NCBI RefSeq assembly: GCF_001540865.1
Contig: NC_033627.1
Span: 8,164,799-8,228,798, forward strand
Origin: Ananas comosus
Taxonomy: Eukaryota; Streptophyta; Magnoliopsida; Poales; Bromeliaceae
DNA length: 64,000 bases
Direction: 5' to 3'
Shown here: positions 43,593 through 55,218 of the stretch, piece by piece
Layout of the letters: every line of letters begins with the position of its first letter
Position numbering within the stretch: the stretch's first letter is position 1
Position numbers and translations under genes: made by a program
The notes under the pieces: model-generated
Seen by the model: the letters and a program-made list of their open reading frames with translations, nothing else
Databases searched by the model: none
What the model was told of the DNA's origin: nothing

Positions 43593-46500
43593 TGTCACGC
43601 CCCGGGGTCCCTTTTAGTTTATAACATAGCGGAAAAGCGTCTGAATTTTTTTTTTTTGAAAAGCTTGACCCCAGAGTATGCCAGATCCGCCACAAATACA
43701 GAAAATCTACTGTTCACACGGACAGTCTCCCCTGTATTTGCACGGCGTCGCACCAGTACAAGAACTAACCCAGGTACAACCACAACCAAATGGATATATA
43801 AATAACCAACAATTATATATTCATACACCATTCACATCACAGGTTCACATTTATATATTCAATATTTAAACATAAATCCATATCTATCAGTTAAAATGTT
43901 TCCAACTCAGAAACAGGTTTTGAAATACTAAGATACAAAATCTACAGAAAACCTTTTGAAAACTGTTCCCTACACGGGAACTTTTATCTTTTAAAAACGC
44001 TACCACGAGGGGTAGAAAACCTTTCCATTTTACAAAATCCGCAAATCCGTTTATTACATTCATGAAAACTCATATTTTCAAATGTAATAAAATATACTGA
44101 ACCATATAAACTATCTAAGCTATAACGACATAATAGTAAGGGTAGAACTAAACCGAATAACCTGGGTCGGAAGTTCTATCGACCGCTACGTATCTCACGT
44201 CTCGTCTCAACCCTCACCGCCCGTGGTACCTGAAAAATAGTGGGGGAGGTGAGAACATGTAAACATGTCTCCCCTCCCAGTGGGTACCGCAAGCCGAAGA
44301 AGGCGAGGAGTACTCACCGGATCAGGAAGAGCTATACAACAACACGGGTCAGTGAAAATACAATAGGAACAATAATAAACGAAAGAGATGTATAAGGTAA
44401 TGAGCAGATATACTGAATACAATAGCAATAAACTGAAAGAAAGTAGGAACTAAACTGAATAGCGGCTACCGCTACTATAACTGGAACAGAAAGCATACAT
44501 GAATATCTACTATAGTAGCAAGACAACTATAAAGCAAGAATTGTAAGTATGCAAGCAACAACTGCTACTATAGACATATGCGTCAACCGAACGTATAGAC
44601 CAAATATACCCAATCTGTACTGGCCGTATTGGTACCCAACACCTCAGGCCCATGCCACATCTGCTCTAAACAGAAACAAGCCATATTGGTACCCAACACC
44701 TCAGGCTGAAAGCATATAACCACACTAGGGCTCACGGGTTGACACAAGCAACCACTTTTCCGGAAAAGAACACCCTCTTGCGGTGGATCAGACCGCTGGT
44801 GTTCGTGAAATGCGAACGAGCTGGGCGATCAATGCAGAATGCTCAATAGCCAAACGTCAGCAACTAGCCGACAATCACTGCCCTTCGGGGCTCATCGACC
44901 GTATAGGTCATCAACTGTAAGGAAGCACAAGAACTGACCACTCAGATCAACTAGGATATATGCACAACGAATCGACGAATAGGTCATCAGGGTGTATCAA
45001 TAGAATCCAGAACTACCGCCGGCCACTAGCCAACAATCCAACCCCTCTAGGGTACATCGACCACAACGGTCATCGAACGACAGAAACAACAAGAGTCATG
45101 AACTGACTGACTAGGTCACAAACATGTCAAATAGTGGATATGAGTAAACTATAATCATCCGTCGGCAACTAACCGACAATCTCACCCCTCAGGGTATACC
45201 GACCTCAATGGTCATCGGACAACAAAGGTCAAGGATCTCACCGAATAGGTCACAAATACGGAATACTAGAATCGACCGACTAGATCACTGATCTCACAGA
45301 TAATCACGGAATCGCTCTACTATAAACATAAAACAGGGTATGCAGAATAGCTAAGTAGAGCAACAAGAAAACATGGTATCACGTACAGATAGACTATGCT
45401 CCTACACATGAACTAAGCATGGAAACGTCTGAGTAGAGTATAATCAAACAACGTGGTGTAATGTGAACAATAGAGGTGAAAAGCTCAACATATAATATAT
45501 GCATGGATAATAACAAAAGAGCAAGGGTAAGAAACCATCACCGAGCATGCACCACTGTACCAACGTCGGATCGAAGTACCCACCTGTACGTGTCTGACGA
45601 AGATCTCTCGACTGTGAAGACGAAACAATCGAACCTACGAAAGATCCAACGGGTTAGAACCTAACCCACTAACATGTCTCGCTAACACACAATCCCCACT
45701 CACCAGAACCACGAGAATCGGTTTCCCAAAACCGATTAACAAACAAGCCGGAATTCCACTGTCGCTGACCTGTCATTTTCGAACCCTCGAAACAACGCGT
45801 GTGACCAGCCAACAAGGCTCAGCGACGCTACAATCAACCACGAGGCACCGTCGGATGAATTCCGAACCGAAACAGCGTTCTATCGGCGGATTTCGCCGAA
45901 AAACGCATCAGAAATCACTTTTCGATTTCCGCAAGGGCTAGGGGCCTTGGATGATTAGTCCAGAGGTTATCCTCAGCCCAAACATGCTGCCAACAGCAGC
46001 TACATCGAAGCATAAATCCTAAAGGCCCATACTATAGCCTGAAATCTCATTATTTTATGCGATTTATAGACTTTTCTGGATCGTGCACGCAAACCAGAGA
46101 TTGATTAAGCCAATCATCGCGCTCACTGATAGGTTTCAGCATGACGGAGGCCGTGCTTACCTTTCGGAGCACTGCCGGCAGCTGCGCTGCACACACGAGC
46201 GATGCAAATTCTATGAAACAGTGCGCACAGCGCGAGGATTGCTGTTAACTCGCTAACTAAGGCATCGTTGCTGCTGTCGGAGGTGAGCACGATGTTCAAC
46301 ACGAGTTGTAGATCATCGTGCTCACTTCCCGAAGCTTAGGAGGCTTGTCGGATCACCGGAAAGGTGACCGGAACGTCGGAATTCACTACTGGAACATAAA
46401 TAGCCCTTACCAGACCCGAGGAGAGCTAAGGTTGGTCGCCGGCGGCTGGGAGGAGGGTGGTTCGGCCGAAGGAGGGAGCAGTCAGTCCGAGAGGTCCGGG

Positions 46501-48436
46501 GAAGGTTGTAACACACTGGACCTTTGCAAATTGCGAGGTTCGAGCGTTTGATTTGTGTGTCGAGCTTTTCCAGACTTTCTGGTAGGTCGTTGACAGTGTT
46601 CCGACCTATGGTTCGAGTCCCGAGAATTGTGGTTTAAAGCTGTGTACCAAAATCCAAAAAGTTGGATTTTTGGTCAGCTNATTTAGTGGATTTACAGCTT
46701 TTCCTCATCCTTTGTTGTAGCATTTAGACATTTATTATGCTCTGATACTCCTAGATGTCTTTTATTATTGCTTTTATTATCGTTGTTTTTAGACGCCTTA
46801 TATGTTGAAGACATATGGCGGGTCTGGGCACGCGCCGGGCGGGCTTCCGCTGGGTCCCGGGGCGTGACAAAGGTGCTGGCCGGCGGCGGGCGGCAACCGG
46901 TGGCGCGGCGGCTGAGATCCACTCCACCCACTACCTCTCGGGTTCGTGCTTCCCGGTGACGCGACGGCGGCCGGAGGAGGTCGGGGCGGCTACGGTGCGG
47001 CGCCGGAGGCCGAGGGGAAGGTGGTGTACTCCCCAGTGGGCGGCGGCGGCACTTGGATGCCGAGCGGGCCCGACCTTGGCCCGCACGGGTCTGGGTGGCT
47101 GCAGGAGATCTCAGCGGCGGTCGGCGGCGCGCGGGAACGGCGGGGGACGCGCGCGACGGGTTTTCGGAGGTCGCTGGGGCCGACTCGAGGGCGGTGTGGC
47201 CGATGGGGAGTGACGGCGGCGCGCGGATACAGAGATCACCCAGGCTCGGCCTGGGTGACTGCAGGTGGCCGCAGCATGCTTGGGCGGCGCCGGCGGCGTG
47301 CGCAGGCGGTGGGAACGGCCGGTGACGGCGCCGGAAGGTAGATCTCGGCCAAGGGAAGGCTTCCAAAGGTGTTTTGAAGTTTCTCTGGGTTGCATGGCCA
47401 AGGAGGGTGGAGAATAGGTAAAGAAGTGATGGAGGAGGGGTTTTCCGGCGGCCGGAGCACCTGCCGGCGGCTGGGGCACGCGCACGAGGTGGGCAGGGGA
47501 GAGCTGAGGCGGCTGGGGTTCGGTTGAGGAAGAGGGAGGCCAAAAGCTAGGGTTTCCTCATGAAACCCTAGTGCAACCACTATATACATATGTGCATTTT
47601 GCAAGATAGTCCTCCCAGGGGTAATATTCTCAGTCAAGTCCCTCACAGCACACGTATTTTACACATACGCATCTCTATGTCCGATCTCACGCGATTCGGC
47701 ACATAAAATATAAGGGTTTCGCGCGAAATACCAAAAATGCCGCTTTGACCTCTTAGCGAAAACTTTGTGATTCCCGAAGATCCGTCTGTCAGATTTTCGA
47801 ACGGATTGCGCCAGCGCGATCAGCACCACGGAGACAATAAACCTACGATTTTGGTTCACATCGATCGGTCACGGATTCGCGACGAAACCCGTCTGCTCTC
47901 CAATTTCCAAAAACCACACACATATACCAATGTGTAATCCCACTAAATCCTAGATTCAAATTCAAATTTGAATTCCCTACCACCAGTAGGTACCAAGAAC
48001 ATCTCTCACCCATCTCCAGATCACTTGTACAAAGCACGAGGAGTTTTAAAATGCACGAAAAGCAAAGAATGAAAACCCTATGCACGAAAAGCAAAGAACG
48101 AAAACCCTCTTTTTGATAAAACTCCTTTTTCTCAAAACCCGTGCATCAGATCTGAAATCCGTTAATGCCATTGGTTCCAGAATAGCTGAACCAATCAAAA
48201 CGGGCTATTGGATCGCTATGAACGGAGTCCGATACGCGTCGAAAGCCAACTCTACTCCGTGGCTTCTCCGGAAAACCGGAGTTACTATTCACTTAAGTGA
48301 AAACTAATAATCGTGTAACTTCTCCGTTCTAACTCGTTTTCTCCTGAAACTTGACGAGTGCTTATGTAATTAAATTACACACATAAACATCGTCAACAGA
48401 AAGTTTAGTTGCACTGTCAAAATCTCAGTCCTTACA
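43593..48436 (-). mobile_element. Family-C solo LTR, target duplication TTTTT
   Basis: The LTR starts TGTCACGCCCCGGGGTCC and ends CTCAGTCCTTACA, flanked by TTTTT at 43588-43592 and 48437-48441. The uninterrupted site in the 5' LTR near 55490 has a single run of five T. Net of the nested family-B piece it is about 4.5 kb. GTCATCGA/GGTCATCGG sub-repeats at 44880-45220 and a GC-rich block at 46870-47540 parallel the plus copy at 26382-33268. Confidence 0.88.
46507..46869 (+). mobile_element. Family-B LTR ends nested in family C, target duplication AAGGT
   Basis: The insertion starts TGTAACACACTGGACC and ends CGGGGCGTGACA, flanked by AAGGT at 46502-46506 and 46870-46874. An N at 46680 joins the first 173 bp of an LTR to the last 189 bp. 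The middle of the LTR, or a whole element interior, is missing from the assembly. Confidence 0.88.
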
Positions 48437-50085
48437 TTTTTCATCTCGAAAATGTATACATGTTTATCACAACTCTCTAAAATACATATACATCATGTCC
48501 TCTCATCTATACAGGGTGTACTAATGCATAAGGAAAGCTGCTAGCTAACTAGGGTGCTATGCCCTTACCCCGGTCCTCGCCCGGTCTGCTCGAACTCGGC
48601 CCTGCAACCAAAGTGGGGTGAGAACTACGAATAGTTACCAGTGGGTTCGGCCGCCGACTCCGCCGATCTTCCCACTAGGTCTAAGCAGGCATTAGTAGAT
48701 AGATAAATAGATATGAAAATGAGCTGCTACATAACAACATGCTACTATGCCTCAATAAACAGAATGAATACATGAACATAGTAATGTACTCTACTAACAT
48801 AATACTATGTCTCAATTGCATGATATAAATGAAATAACTACATAGTAATGAAACCTACTATCAAGTACTATGTCTAATGTCCAATCTCATCTTGGCTAAC
48901 CAAAAGGTTATGCCCAAACTCACATCTCAAATCTCGCCGGTGAGTAGACTCTGCGCTACAAACACCCGAGACCGCCTGCTGGGTAATCGTGTTACCCAAA
49001 CGCGACATCTTCTCCGGAGCTCACTACTTGAGGTGGAGCGACCACGCCAAAGTTACACAGACTATGTGAGTACGATTCAATCCTCTCACTCGAGGATAGT
49101 TAGTGCCTCTGTTTCACTAGTTCACATACTACTACTTAGGAAATCATCTTATTTCCTCAGTTCATGTCATCAAGTTGTAAGTATTCCAACTACACTAGTC
49201 CAAATGCCACTCTTTGGTTCACATGCTACTACTCAGAAAATCATCATCTATTCCTAAGTTCATGTCATAGTGTTTCTACTACACTAGTCCGAATGCCACT
49301 CTTTCAGTTCATTTACATGTCCAAGTTCATCTTTTGTTCTTTGGCACTATAGGATTCTATGTCAAGACTAAATCCTCATGTGTCCACTAAATCAAGTGCT
49401 CAACTCACTACATGATTTCTACTATGAAAACATGCAAGGAATTGAAGTACAACTACTTAACACAACCTATAATCTCCACTAAGTCCTCTTCTTAGATCAA
49501 CCCCTTGGGAGAGCTTCTAGAGAGAGAAAGGGAGAAAAAAAAAGAGAAGATAAGTGTTTACTGGCTGTGAACATAAGAGAGGGAGATAGGGTTTATTTAT
49601 AAGCTGCTAGAATTGCAGAAAAGCCCCTCAATAATTGCTATTTGCAACATACTGCATTCTGCATTTTTCTGCACTTGGTACCGGTACGCGGGTTTTTTGT
49701 CACCGGTTTAACAGCTGTGCAGAGGCCAAGCCCGAGAGCTGCCTTCTCGGGTAGCTGGTCTGGTACCGGTACGCATCAGAGGTGTCACCGGTTTAATAGC
49801 CACAATTACTCAAACCCGAGAGCTGCTACTCTCGGTCTGCTACGGGGTACCGGTACCACCATGATGTTTAACCGGTTACACAATGCCCAGACTGCAGTTT
49901 AGCACTTGTTTGACTTCTATTTCGCGCCGAGCAATGCTAAAACTCAATTATCTCTTCTAGAACTCAACTTTGACCCTCCAACATTATTGAAATGTCAAAT
50001 GGAACATGTCCAAGCATCTCTCTCGCCACGCTTTGGCCCTTTTGACCAAAAATGGTTTAATACGTCGGAGAATCAATATCTGACA

Positions 50086-50099
50086 TCATCCCCTCCTTA
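50086..50099 (-). promoter_or_regulatory. Polypurine tract of the Tekay element
   Basis: The plus strand tcatcccctcctta gives TAAGGAGGGGATGA on the element strand next to the LTR end at 50085. It is followed by AACAAGAGTTTCGTC, shared with the TR-GAG-like element. Confidence 0.82.
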
Positions 50100-50148
50100 A
50101 CAAGAGTTTCGTCTTAGAAACTAACTCAATTCAAATAAAATTCATACC

Positions 50149-50766
50149 TCAACTCAACTCCTCGAAGAGATGAGGATAGTGCTCCTTCATTACGTCCTCA
50201 AGTTCCCACTTGACTTCGCGATCGTCATGATTGCTCCACAGAACTTTGACGTAAGGAATATCGCGGTTTCTCAACTTCCGCACTTCTCGAGCAAGAATAG
50301 CTACCGGAAACTCCTCATAGCTCATATCCTCTTGTAATTCCGGTGGCTCAAACAATAGAGCATGCTCGGGATCATGAATATACTTGCGAAGGTTGGAGAC
50401 GTGAAACACGTTATGAACATCCGCAAGCTTCGGCGGCAATGCGAGTCGGTATGCAACCGCTCCAATTCGCTCTAACACCTCGAAAGGTCCAATGTACCGG
50501 GGACTTAACTTTTCCCGCACTCCAAATCGTCTCACACCTCTCATAGGTGAAACCTTTAAGAAGACGCGGTCTCTAACCGCGAACTCCAAATCTCGCCGGC
50601 GCTTATTGCATAGCTCTTTTGCCTCGATTGCGCTGTCAACAACCGTCGGCGAGTGAGGTGAACTTTTTTTCTGCTTTCCGCAAGACATCGGGACCCAATA
50701 CCGCCCATTTGCCCATGTCACTCCAATGTATAGGAGATCGGCACTTCCTCCCGTAGAGAGCCTCAA
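50149..50766 (-). pseudogene. pol: Integrase C-terminus with chromodomain
   Basis: The open piece of 205 codons carries the GPF-type C-terminal integrase domain (KLSPRYIGPFEVLERIG, then YRLALPP and VFHVSNLRKY). It is followed by a chromodomain in the last 50 residues (EEFPVAILAREV... VKVLWSN...WELED). In chromoviruses this domain binds chromatin marks and guides integration. The first 35 residues do not fit the family and reflect a frameshift around 50650-50700. The ORF ends 49 bp before the PPT, as expected for the end of pol. Confidence 0.9.
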
Positions 50767-50887
50767 ACGGTGCCATCTCTATACTAGCTTGGTAACTGTT
50801 GTTTTAGGTGAACTCGGCCATTGGCAAGTGACTACACCAACTACCCTTGTAGTTAATGACACACGCTCGCAATATATCCTCCAAAAC

Positions 50888-51448
50888 CTAGATGGTCCTC
50901 TCTGATTGCCCGTCGGTTTGAGGATGAAAAGCGGTGCTAAACTTGAGTCGTGTGCAAAGTGCTTCCTTCAAGCTTTTCCAAAAGTGTGAAGTAAACCGAG
51001 GGTCTCGATCCGACACGATCGACTTCGAAACCCTGTGCAACCTCACCACTTCATCAAGATATACCTGAGCAAGCTTGTCCCCTGACCAAGTAGTGTGGAT
51101 CGGTAGAAAATGTGCCGACTTCAACAAACGGTCCACCACTACCCAAATCGCATCGTGGCCACCCGACGAACGGGGCAATCCGACCACGAAGTCCATAGCA
51201 ACATCCTCCCATTTCCAAACGGGAATAGGTAGACTCTGAAGCTTTTCCATTGGAAACCGGCGCTTTGCCTTGACTTGTTGGCAAACAAGACATTGCGCCA
51301 CATAGCGTCCAATGTCAGCTTTCATTCCCGGCCACCAATAGAGCAACCTCAAGTCCTGATACATCTTGGTGTCGCCCGGGTGGACACTATAGGGAGACTG
51401 ATGCGCTTCCTGCAAAACCAACCTTCGGACTTCTTCATTTTCCGGCAC
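50888..51448 (-). pseudogene. pol: Integrase zinc-binding and catalytic core
   Basis: This open piece of 186 codons holds the second half of the HHCC module (HPGDTKMYQDL, then CLVCQQVKA) and the catalytic core. The core has Asp in DVAMDFVVGLP, Asp in IVSDRDPRFTS and Glu in HPQTDGQSERTI. The three acidic residues are present. A stop follows immediately after the Glu motif (ERTI), separating it from the C-terminal part. The ATG at 51448 is not a natural start. Confidence 0.92.
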
Positions 51449-51451
51449 GCA

Positions 51452-52221
51452 CTACCGGTTCCGGTATCGAAGCGCACCATCGGTATGAATGTTGAAATCT
51501 CCACTACGCCCACCATCGATGTCGCGTCGCGCCTTTTGGAGATTCGGGTACGCAGATTGCAAACCCTTGATCTTCTCCAACAAGGTCAGTTGGACAACGA
51601 GAGCCGTAAGCATAGACGGAACTTCCGGAGCCACAACCTCAAGATCCATTCGCCCCATTTCTTTCCACAAGGGCACTTGATTCGTGATCAACAACGCGAG
51701 GTTCTCCGTCGATTTCCTGCTAAGTGCATCCGCTACCACATTGGCTTTTCCGGGTTGGTAAAGGATAGTAACATCATAATCCTTTAATAGTTCCAACACC
51801 GCCGCTGCCTCATATTAAGCTCTTTCTGCATGAACAAGTACTTTAGACTTTTGTGGTCTGTATATATCTCGCAATGTGCACCGTATAAGTAGTGCCTCCA
51901 CAGCTTCAAAGAAAAGATAACTGCGGGCAACTCTAAATCATGGATAGGGTAGTTCTTTTCGTAGCTTTTCAACTAACGGGACGCAGAAGCGATCACCTTC
52001 CCACCCTGCATTAGAACACACCCCAAACCCAGATATAATGCATCACTCTAAACCACAAAGTCCTCACCTTGCACCGGTAGGGCGAGCACCGGAGTCGAAG
52101 TCAATTTATCCTTCAACTCTTTAAAACTCTAGTCGCACTCGTCGCTCCAAATGAACTTGGTGCCCTTTTGCTTCAGACGGGTAAGTGGAATAACTATCTT
52201 CGAGAATCCCTCCACGAACCG
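51452..52221 (-). pseudogene. pol: Gypsy RNase H and linker, several stops
   Basis: After the RT the frame has stops near 52222, 52050 and 51975. One lies immediately before the S-D-A motif of RNase H, and one precedes the [18 protein letters not shown] block. The pieces 51784-51972 and 51452-51799 overlap in different frames. They carry the RNase H motifs [11 protein letters not shown] and GKANVVADALSRK and the linker to integrase. The domain is recognisable but cannot be translated as one unit. Confidence 0.86.
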
Positions 52222-53244
52222 TCAATAATAGCCCGCTAAACCCATGAAGCTACGAACCTCCGTCACATTAGTCGTGCGAGGCCAATCCTTGATCGCCTCA
52301 ACTTTTCTCGGGTCAACAGAAACTCCACCCTCAGAAATAACATGTCCTAGAAATGCGACTTCACTGAGCCAAAAATCGCACTTTTTTAACCTCGCATAAA
52401 GCTTCTCCTCCCGAAGGACTTGTAGCACAAGCCTCAAATGCTCCGCGTGCTCCTCGTCACTACGACAGTAGAACAAGATGTCGTCTATGAAGACCACGAC
52501 AAATCGATCTAAATAAGTCCTGAATACACAGTTCATCAAATCCATGAATGCTGCCGGGGCATTTGTGAGCCCAAACGGCATGACCGTGAACTCGTAATGT
52601 CCATACTGCGTACGAAACGCGGTCTTTTGCACATCCTCCGGCTTTATCTTCAACTGATGGTAGCCAGATTGGAGATCTATCTTCGAGTATACTCACGACC
52701 CCTGCAGCTGATCAAACAATTCGTCGATACGGGGTAACAGGTACTTGTTCTTGATAGTGACCTTGTTCAACTCGCGGTAATCCACGCAGAGTCGAAACGA
52801 GCCATGCTTCTTCCGCACAAATAAAATCGGGGCTCCCCACGGCGATACACTCGGCCTGATAAATTCATTGTCGAAGAGATCTTGCAACTGAGCCCTCAAC
52901 TCCTTCAATTCTACCGGTGCCATACGGTATGGAGCCTTTGATATCGGCACGGTCCCGGGAGCCAAGTCTATAATGAACTCGATTTCCTGATCCGGCGGTA
53001 TCCCCGGTAACTCCACGGGAAACACATCCGGAAACTCCCGGACCACCGACATACACTCAAGTGCTGGAGTCTCCCGATCAACCTCCACAACGGTCGCCAA
53101 ATAAGCCTCGCAACCGCTGCTAACCAGCTTCCTCGCCCTAGATGCCGACACCGTCATGCGAGCTCTGGCAAGCTCGATAAGTAAACTCCTTCTGTTCTGG
53201 CTCACGAAAGATAATAACCCTGCTCTTGCAGTCGATAAATGCAT
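52222..53244 (-). pseudogene. pol: Gypsy reverse transcriptase, split by one stop
   Basis: Piece 52693-53244 carries the protease-RT linker and the RT fingers ([16 protein letters not shown], then [10 protein letters not shown] and [12 protein letters not shown]). A stop follows directly. Piece 52222-52653 continues with [19 protein letters not shown], the catalytic FIDDILFY box (usual for gypsy) and [11 protein letters not shown]. The active-site aspartates are intact. The second piece ends in GLAGYY and a stop. The stop between the pieces is at about 52690. Confidence 0.92.
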
Positions 53245-53533
53245 AGTACTTCGAGAGCCAGTCCATACCCAGTATCAGATCGAAATCTTTCAACCTCTTG
53301 AGCACCAACAAACGTGTCAGCATAATCTAGTTGCCCACTTGAACCGGACACGCCAAACACTCCTTTCGGATAATAAACGCGCGCTCGAGGGCGTCAACCC
53401 GCCAAGTACTTTTGCTCAGTTGAACCTCTATGCCATGCATATCAGCAAATGGTCTACTGATGAATGAATGCGTAGCACCTGTATCAAACATAGCTCTGGA
53501 GCGAACTCCATTAACTAAAACCATACCTGCCAC
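53138..53533 (-). pseudogene. pol: Gypsy aspartic protease, split
   Basis: Piece 53327-53533 has the active-site motif FDTGATHSFIS, with the D-T-G triplet intact. After a stop the same domain continues in 53138-53323 with [14 protein letters not shown], the second conserved protease motif, and CKSRVIIF. The frame then shifts near 53200 into the RT linker. The product would cleave Gag-Pol in the virus-like particle. Confidence 0.88.
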
Positions 53534-54848
53534 GTCGTTGCGCTCCTCGGCCTCAGCAGGTTCCTTGGCTTGAGCGGCGAATACCTGTCCGCTCGGAGTC
53601 GATCTAGTCGCCTCAGATTGACTAGCGCTATAGCGCGTCTAGCAGATACAGCAGTAGGTGGAGCTCCTCTATAATAGCCCGGAGTCGCCGGAGCTGATGC
53701 AATCGATGGGGCAGGCGAGGTCCTCCTTGGACAGTAACGACTCATGTGTCCCGGCTGGCCAGAAGTGTAGCATCTCCCCTCCTTCTACTTGCAATGGTTC
53801 GGGTCATGATCACCGCCACAAATGACGCACCGCCGAGACCCACGACCTTTGGACTGTGTTCGCGGGTACTTCGGGGGCTTCCTTGTCCTTGACTGACCAC
53901 CCGAACTATCAGGGGCTCGCTTCTTACCCCCGTCCTTCTCGGACACCTCTCGCTCCTCATGAATGTGGGCATTACCATGCTCCGCCCACAACGCCCAATC
54001 CAACACCTCTGAAAAGATAGTAAGCTTGAGGATGTGAACCGCCCTATAGATATCCGGGCGGAGTCCTCACTCGAACTAGTCGGCTCGGTCCCTATCGTCC
54101 CACACCACGTCGGGGATGCAGTCGATGATGTGTGAGAACTCCCGCTCATACTCTCCTACTGAGCGGTTACCGTGCCTCAGCTTCCTGAACTAATCCTGGA
54201 GCTTCCTTTTCTCGCTATCGGGAAAGTAGTTAGTGAACAACAACCCCCGAACTCCTCCCACGTCAACGGTGGAAGGTCGGAAGACTGATCCCGCTTGATC
54301 CGCTTCTGCCACACCTTCGCCGTCCGCTCTAAACAATGAGTGGCGAGGTGTACCTTATCCCTCTCCAACGTACAAAAATCATCGAACAGGGTCTCTATCG
54401 AGTCAACCCACAACTCGACCATCCACGGCTCGACCTTCTCTCGGTCGAACACTCGTGGATCAAATTTTCGGAACATCACAAGAGCTGCAAGCGCGCGCTC
54501 CTTCTCCGCCGCTATCACCGTACCTTCAGGATTAGAAGTTCCTGAACCAGTAGCTACTACCGCCATTGCGGCCCGTGCTGCAACCGGCATAGCCGCTGTG
54601 GCCATACCCTCTGTCGCACCAGGCACAACGACAGAGGGCGCGGGTCGTTCGACATCCGCCTGAGCTGACACCTGTTGCGCCACCAATTTCTGTAGCCTAG
54701 CGATCTGATCCTCTTGGTGCTGCATTGCACCAGCCATCGTAGAGATCTGTGCTCGAAGTTCCCGCACTTCATCAGATCCCGACTGTTCGGGAACCTCGGG
54801 AGGTGGTGCCGGAATGGATCGCGTCTTAGGGCATCCTCTCGGTGCCAT
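53515..54848 (-). pseudogene. gag: Tekay gag, broken
   Basis: The ATG at 54848 gives MAPRGCPKTRSIPAPPP, followed by a coiled coil (residues about 25-65), an Ala-rich linker, and the capsid-like domain (RVFDREKVEPWMVELWV, then LERDKVHLATHCLERTAKVW). The frame is lost near 54230. Further pieces in other frames at 53742-54149 and 53785-54006 carry the capsid end (LDWALWAEHGNAH) and a first knuckle CVICGGDHDPNHC. A stop follows. The second knuckle CYTSGQPGHMSRYC at about 53715-53760 has Ser in place of its second Cys. A Pro/Ala/Arg-rich tail leads to the protease. Confidence 0.86.
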
Positions 54849-55206
54849 AGCTCCTGAAACGCAACAAATTGGTTAATCACATTAACCCGTTAACTTCTCG
54901 CAATTACGAGGCAAACGACTCAACATCAAAATCGGGCGGAAGCACACAAGTGTACTCATTCTAGACTCTTAGCATCATGTTATCGGCCGCCAATACAACC
55001 ACCTCGAGCCAAGAACTAATACCACTTGAATCCGTCTCTATCAACAACTAGAGACATACAACAACAACTTCGACCCAATCGAATCAACTTCCACCACCCG
55101 GCATAGGTTCACGTCACACTCACGCACCTATAGCCTTAAGGTTACCGTCCTAGGGTCTCCTAGGTCCATCCTAGACTTCTCTCTTTGCTTGCTTGCTCTG
55201 TTACTT

Positions 55207-55218
55207 GCTTTGATACCA
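55207..55218 (-). promoter_or_regulatory. Primer-binding site for tRNA-Met, one mismatch
   Basis: The minus strand reads TGGTATCAAAGC, which differs from the usual TGGTATCAGAGC at one base. It lies seven bases from the 5' LTR. Confidence 0.88.

Larger units (their letters stand above)
43354..50085 (-). repeat. 3' LTR of the Tekay element, interrupted
   Basis: The LTR occupies 43354-43592 and 48442-50085 around the family-C insertion; net length is about 1.9 kb. It lacks about 545 bp present in the 5' LTR (about 56518-57045). The deletion junction near 49472 reads cctataatctccac and both 5' LTR breakpoints carry taat. GTACCGGTAC palindromes are at 49675-49880. Confidence 0.85.

Noticed and set aside
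46692..47543. 283-codon ORF on the minus strand
   Set aside because: It crosses an LTR boundary and an inserted LTR end, is low-complexity Pro/Arg/Ala, and owes its length to the GC-rich block of the family-C LTR.
49642..50100. Short plus-strand ORFs in the Tekay LTR
   Set aside because: They cover the palindrome cluster and the LTR end; no family resemblance.
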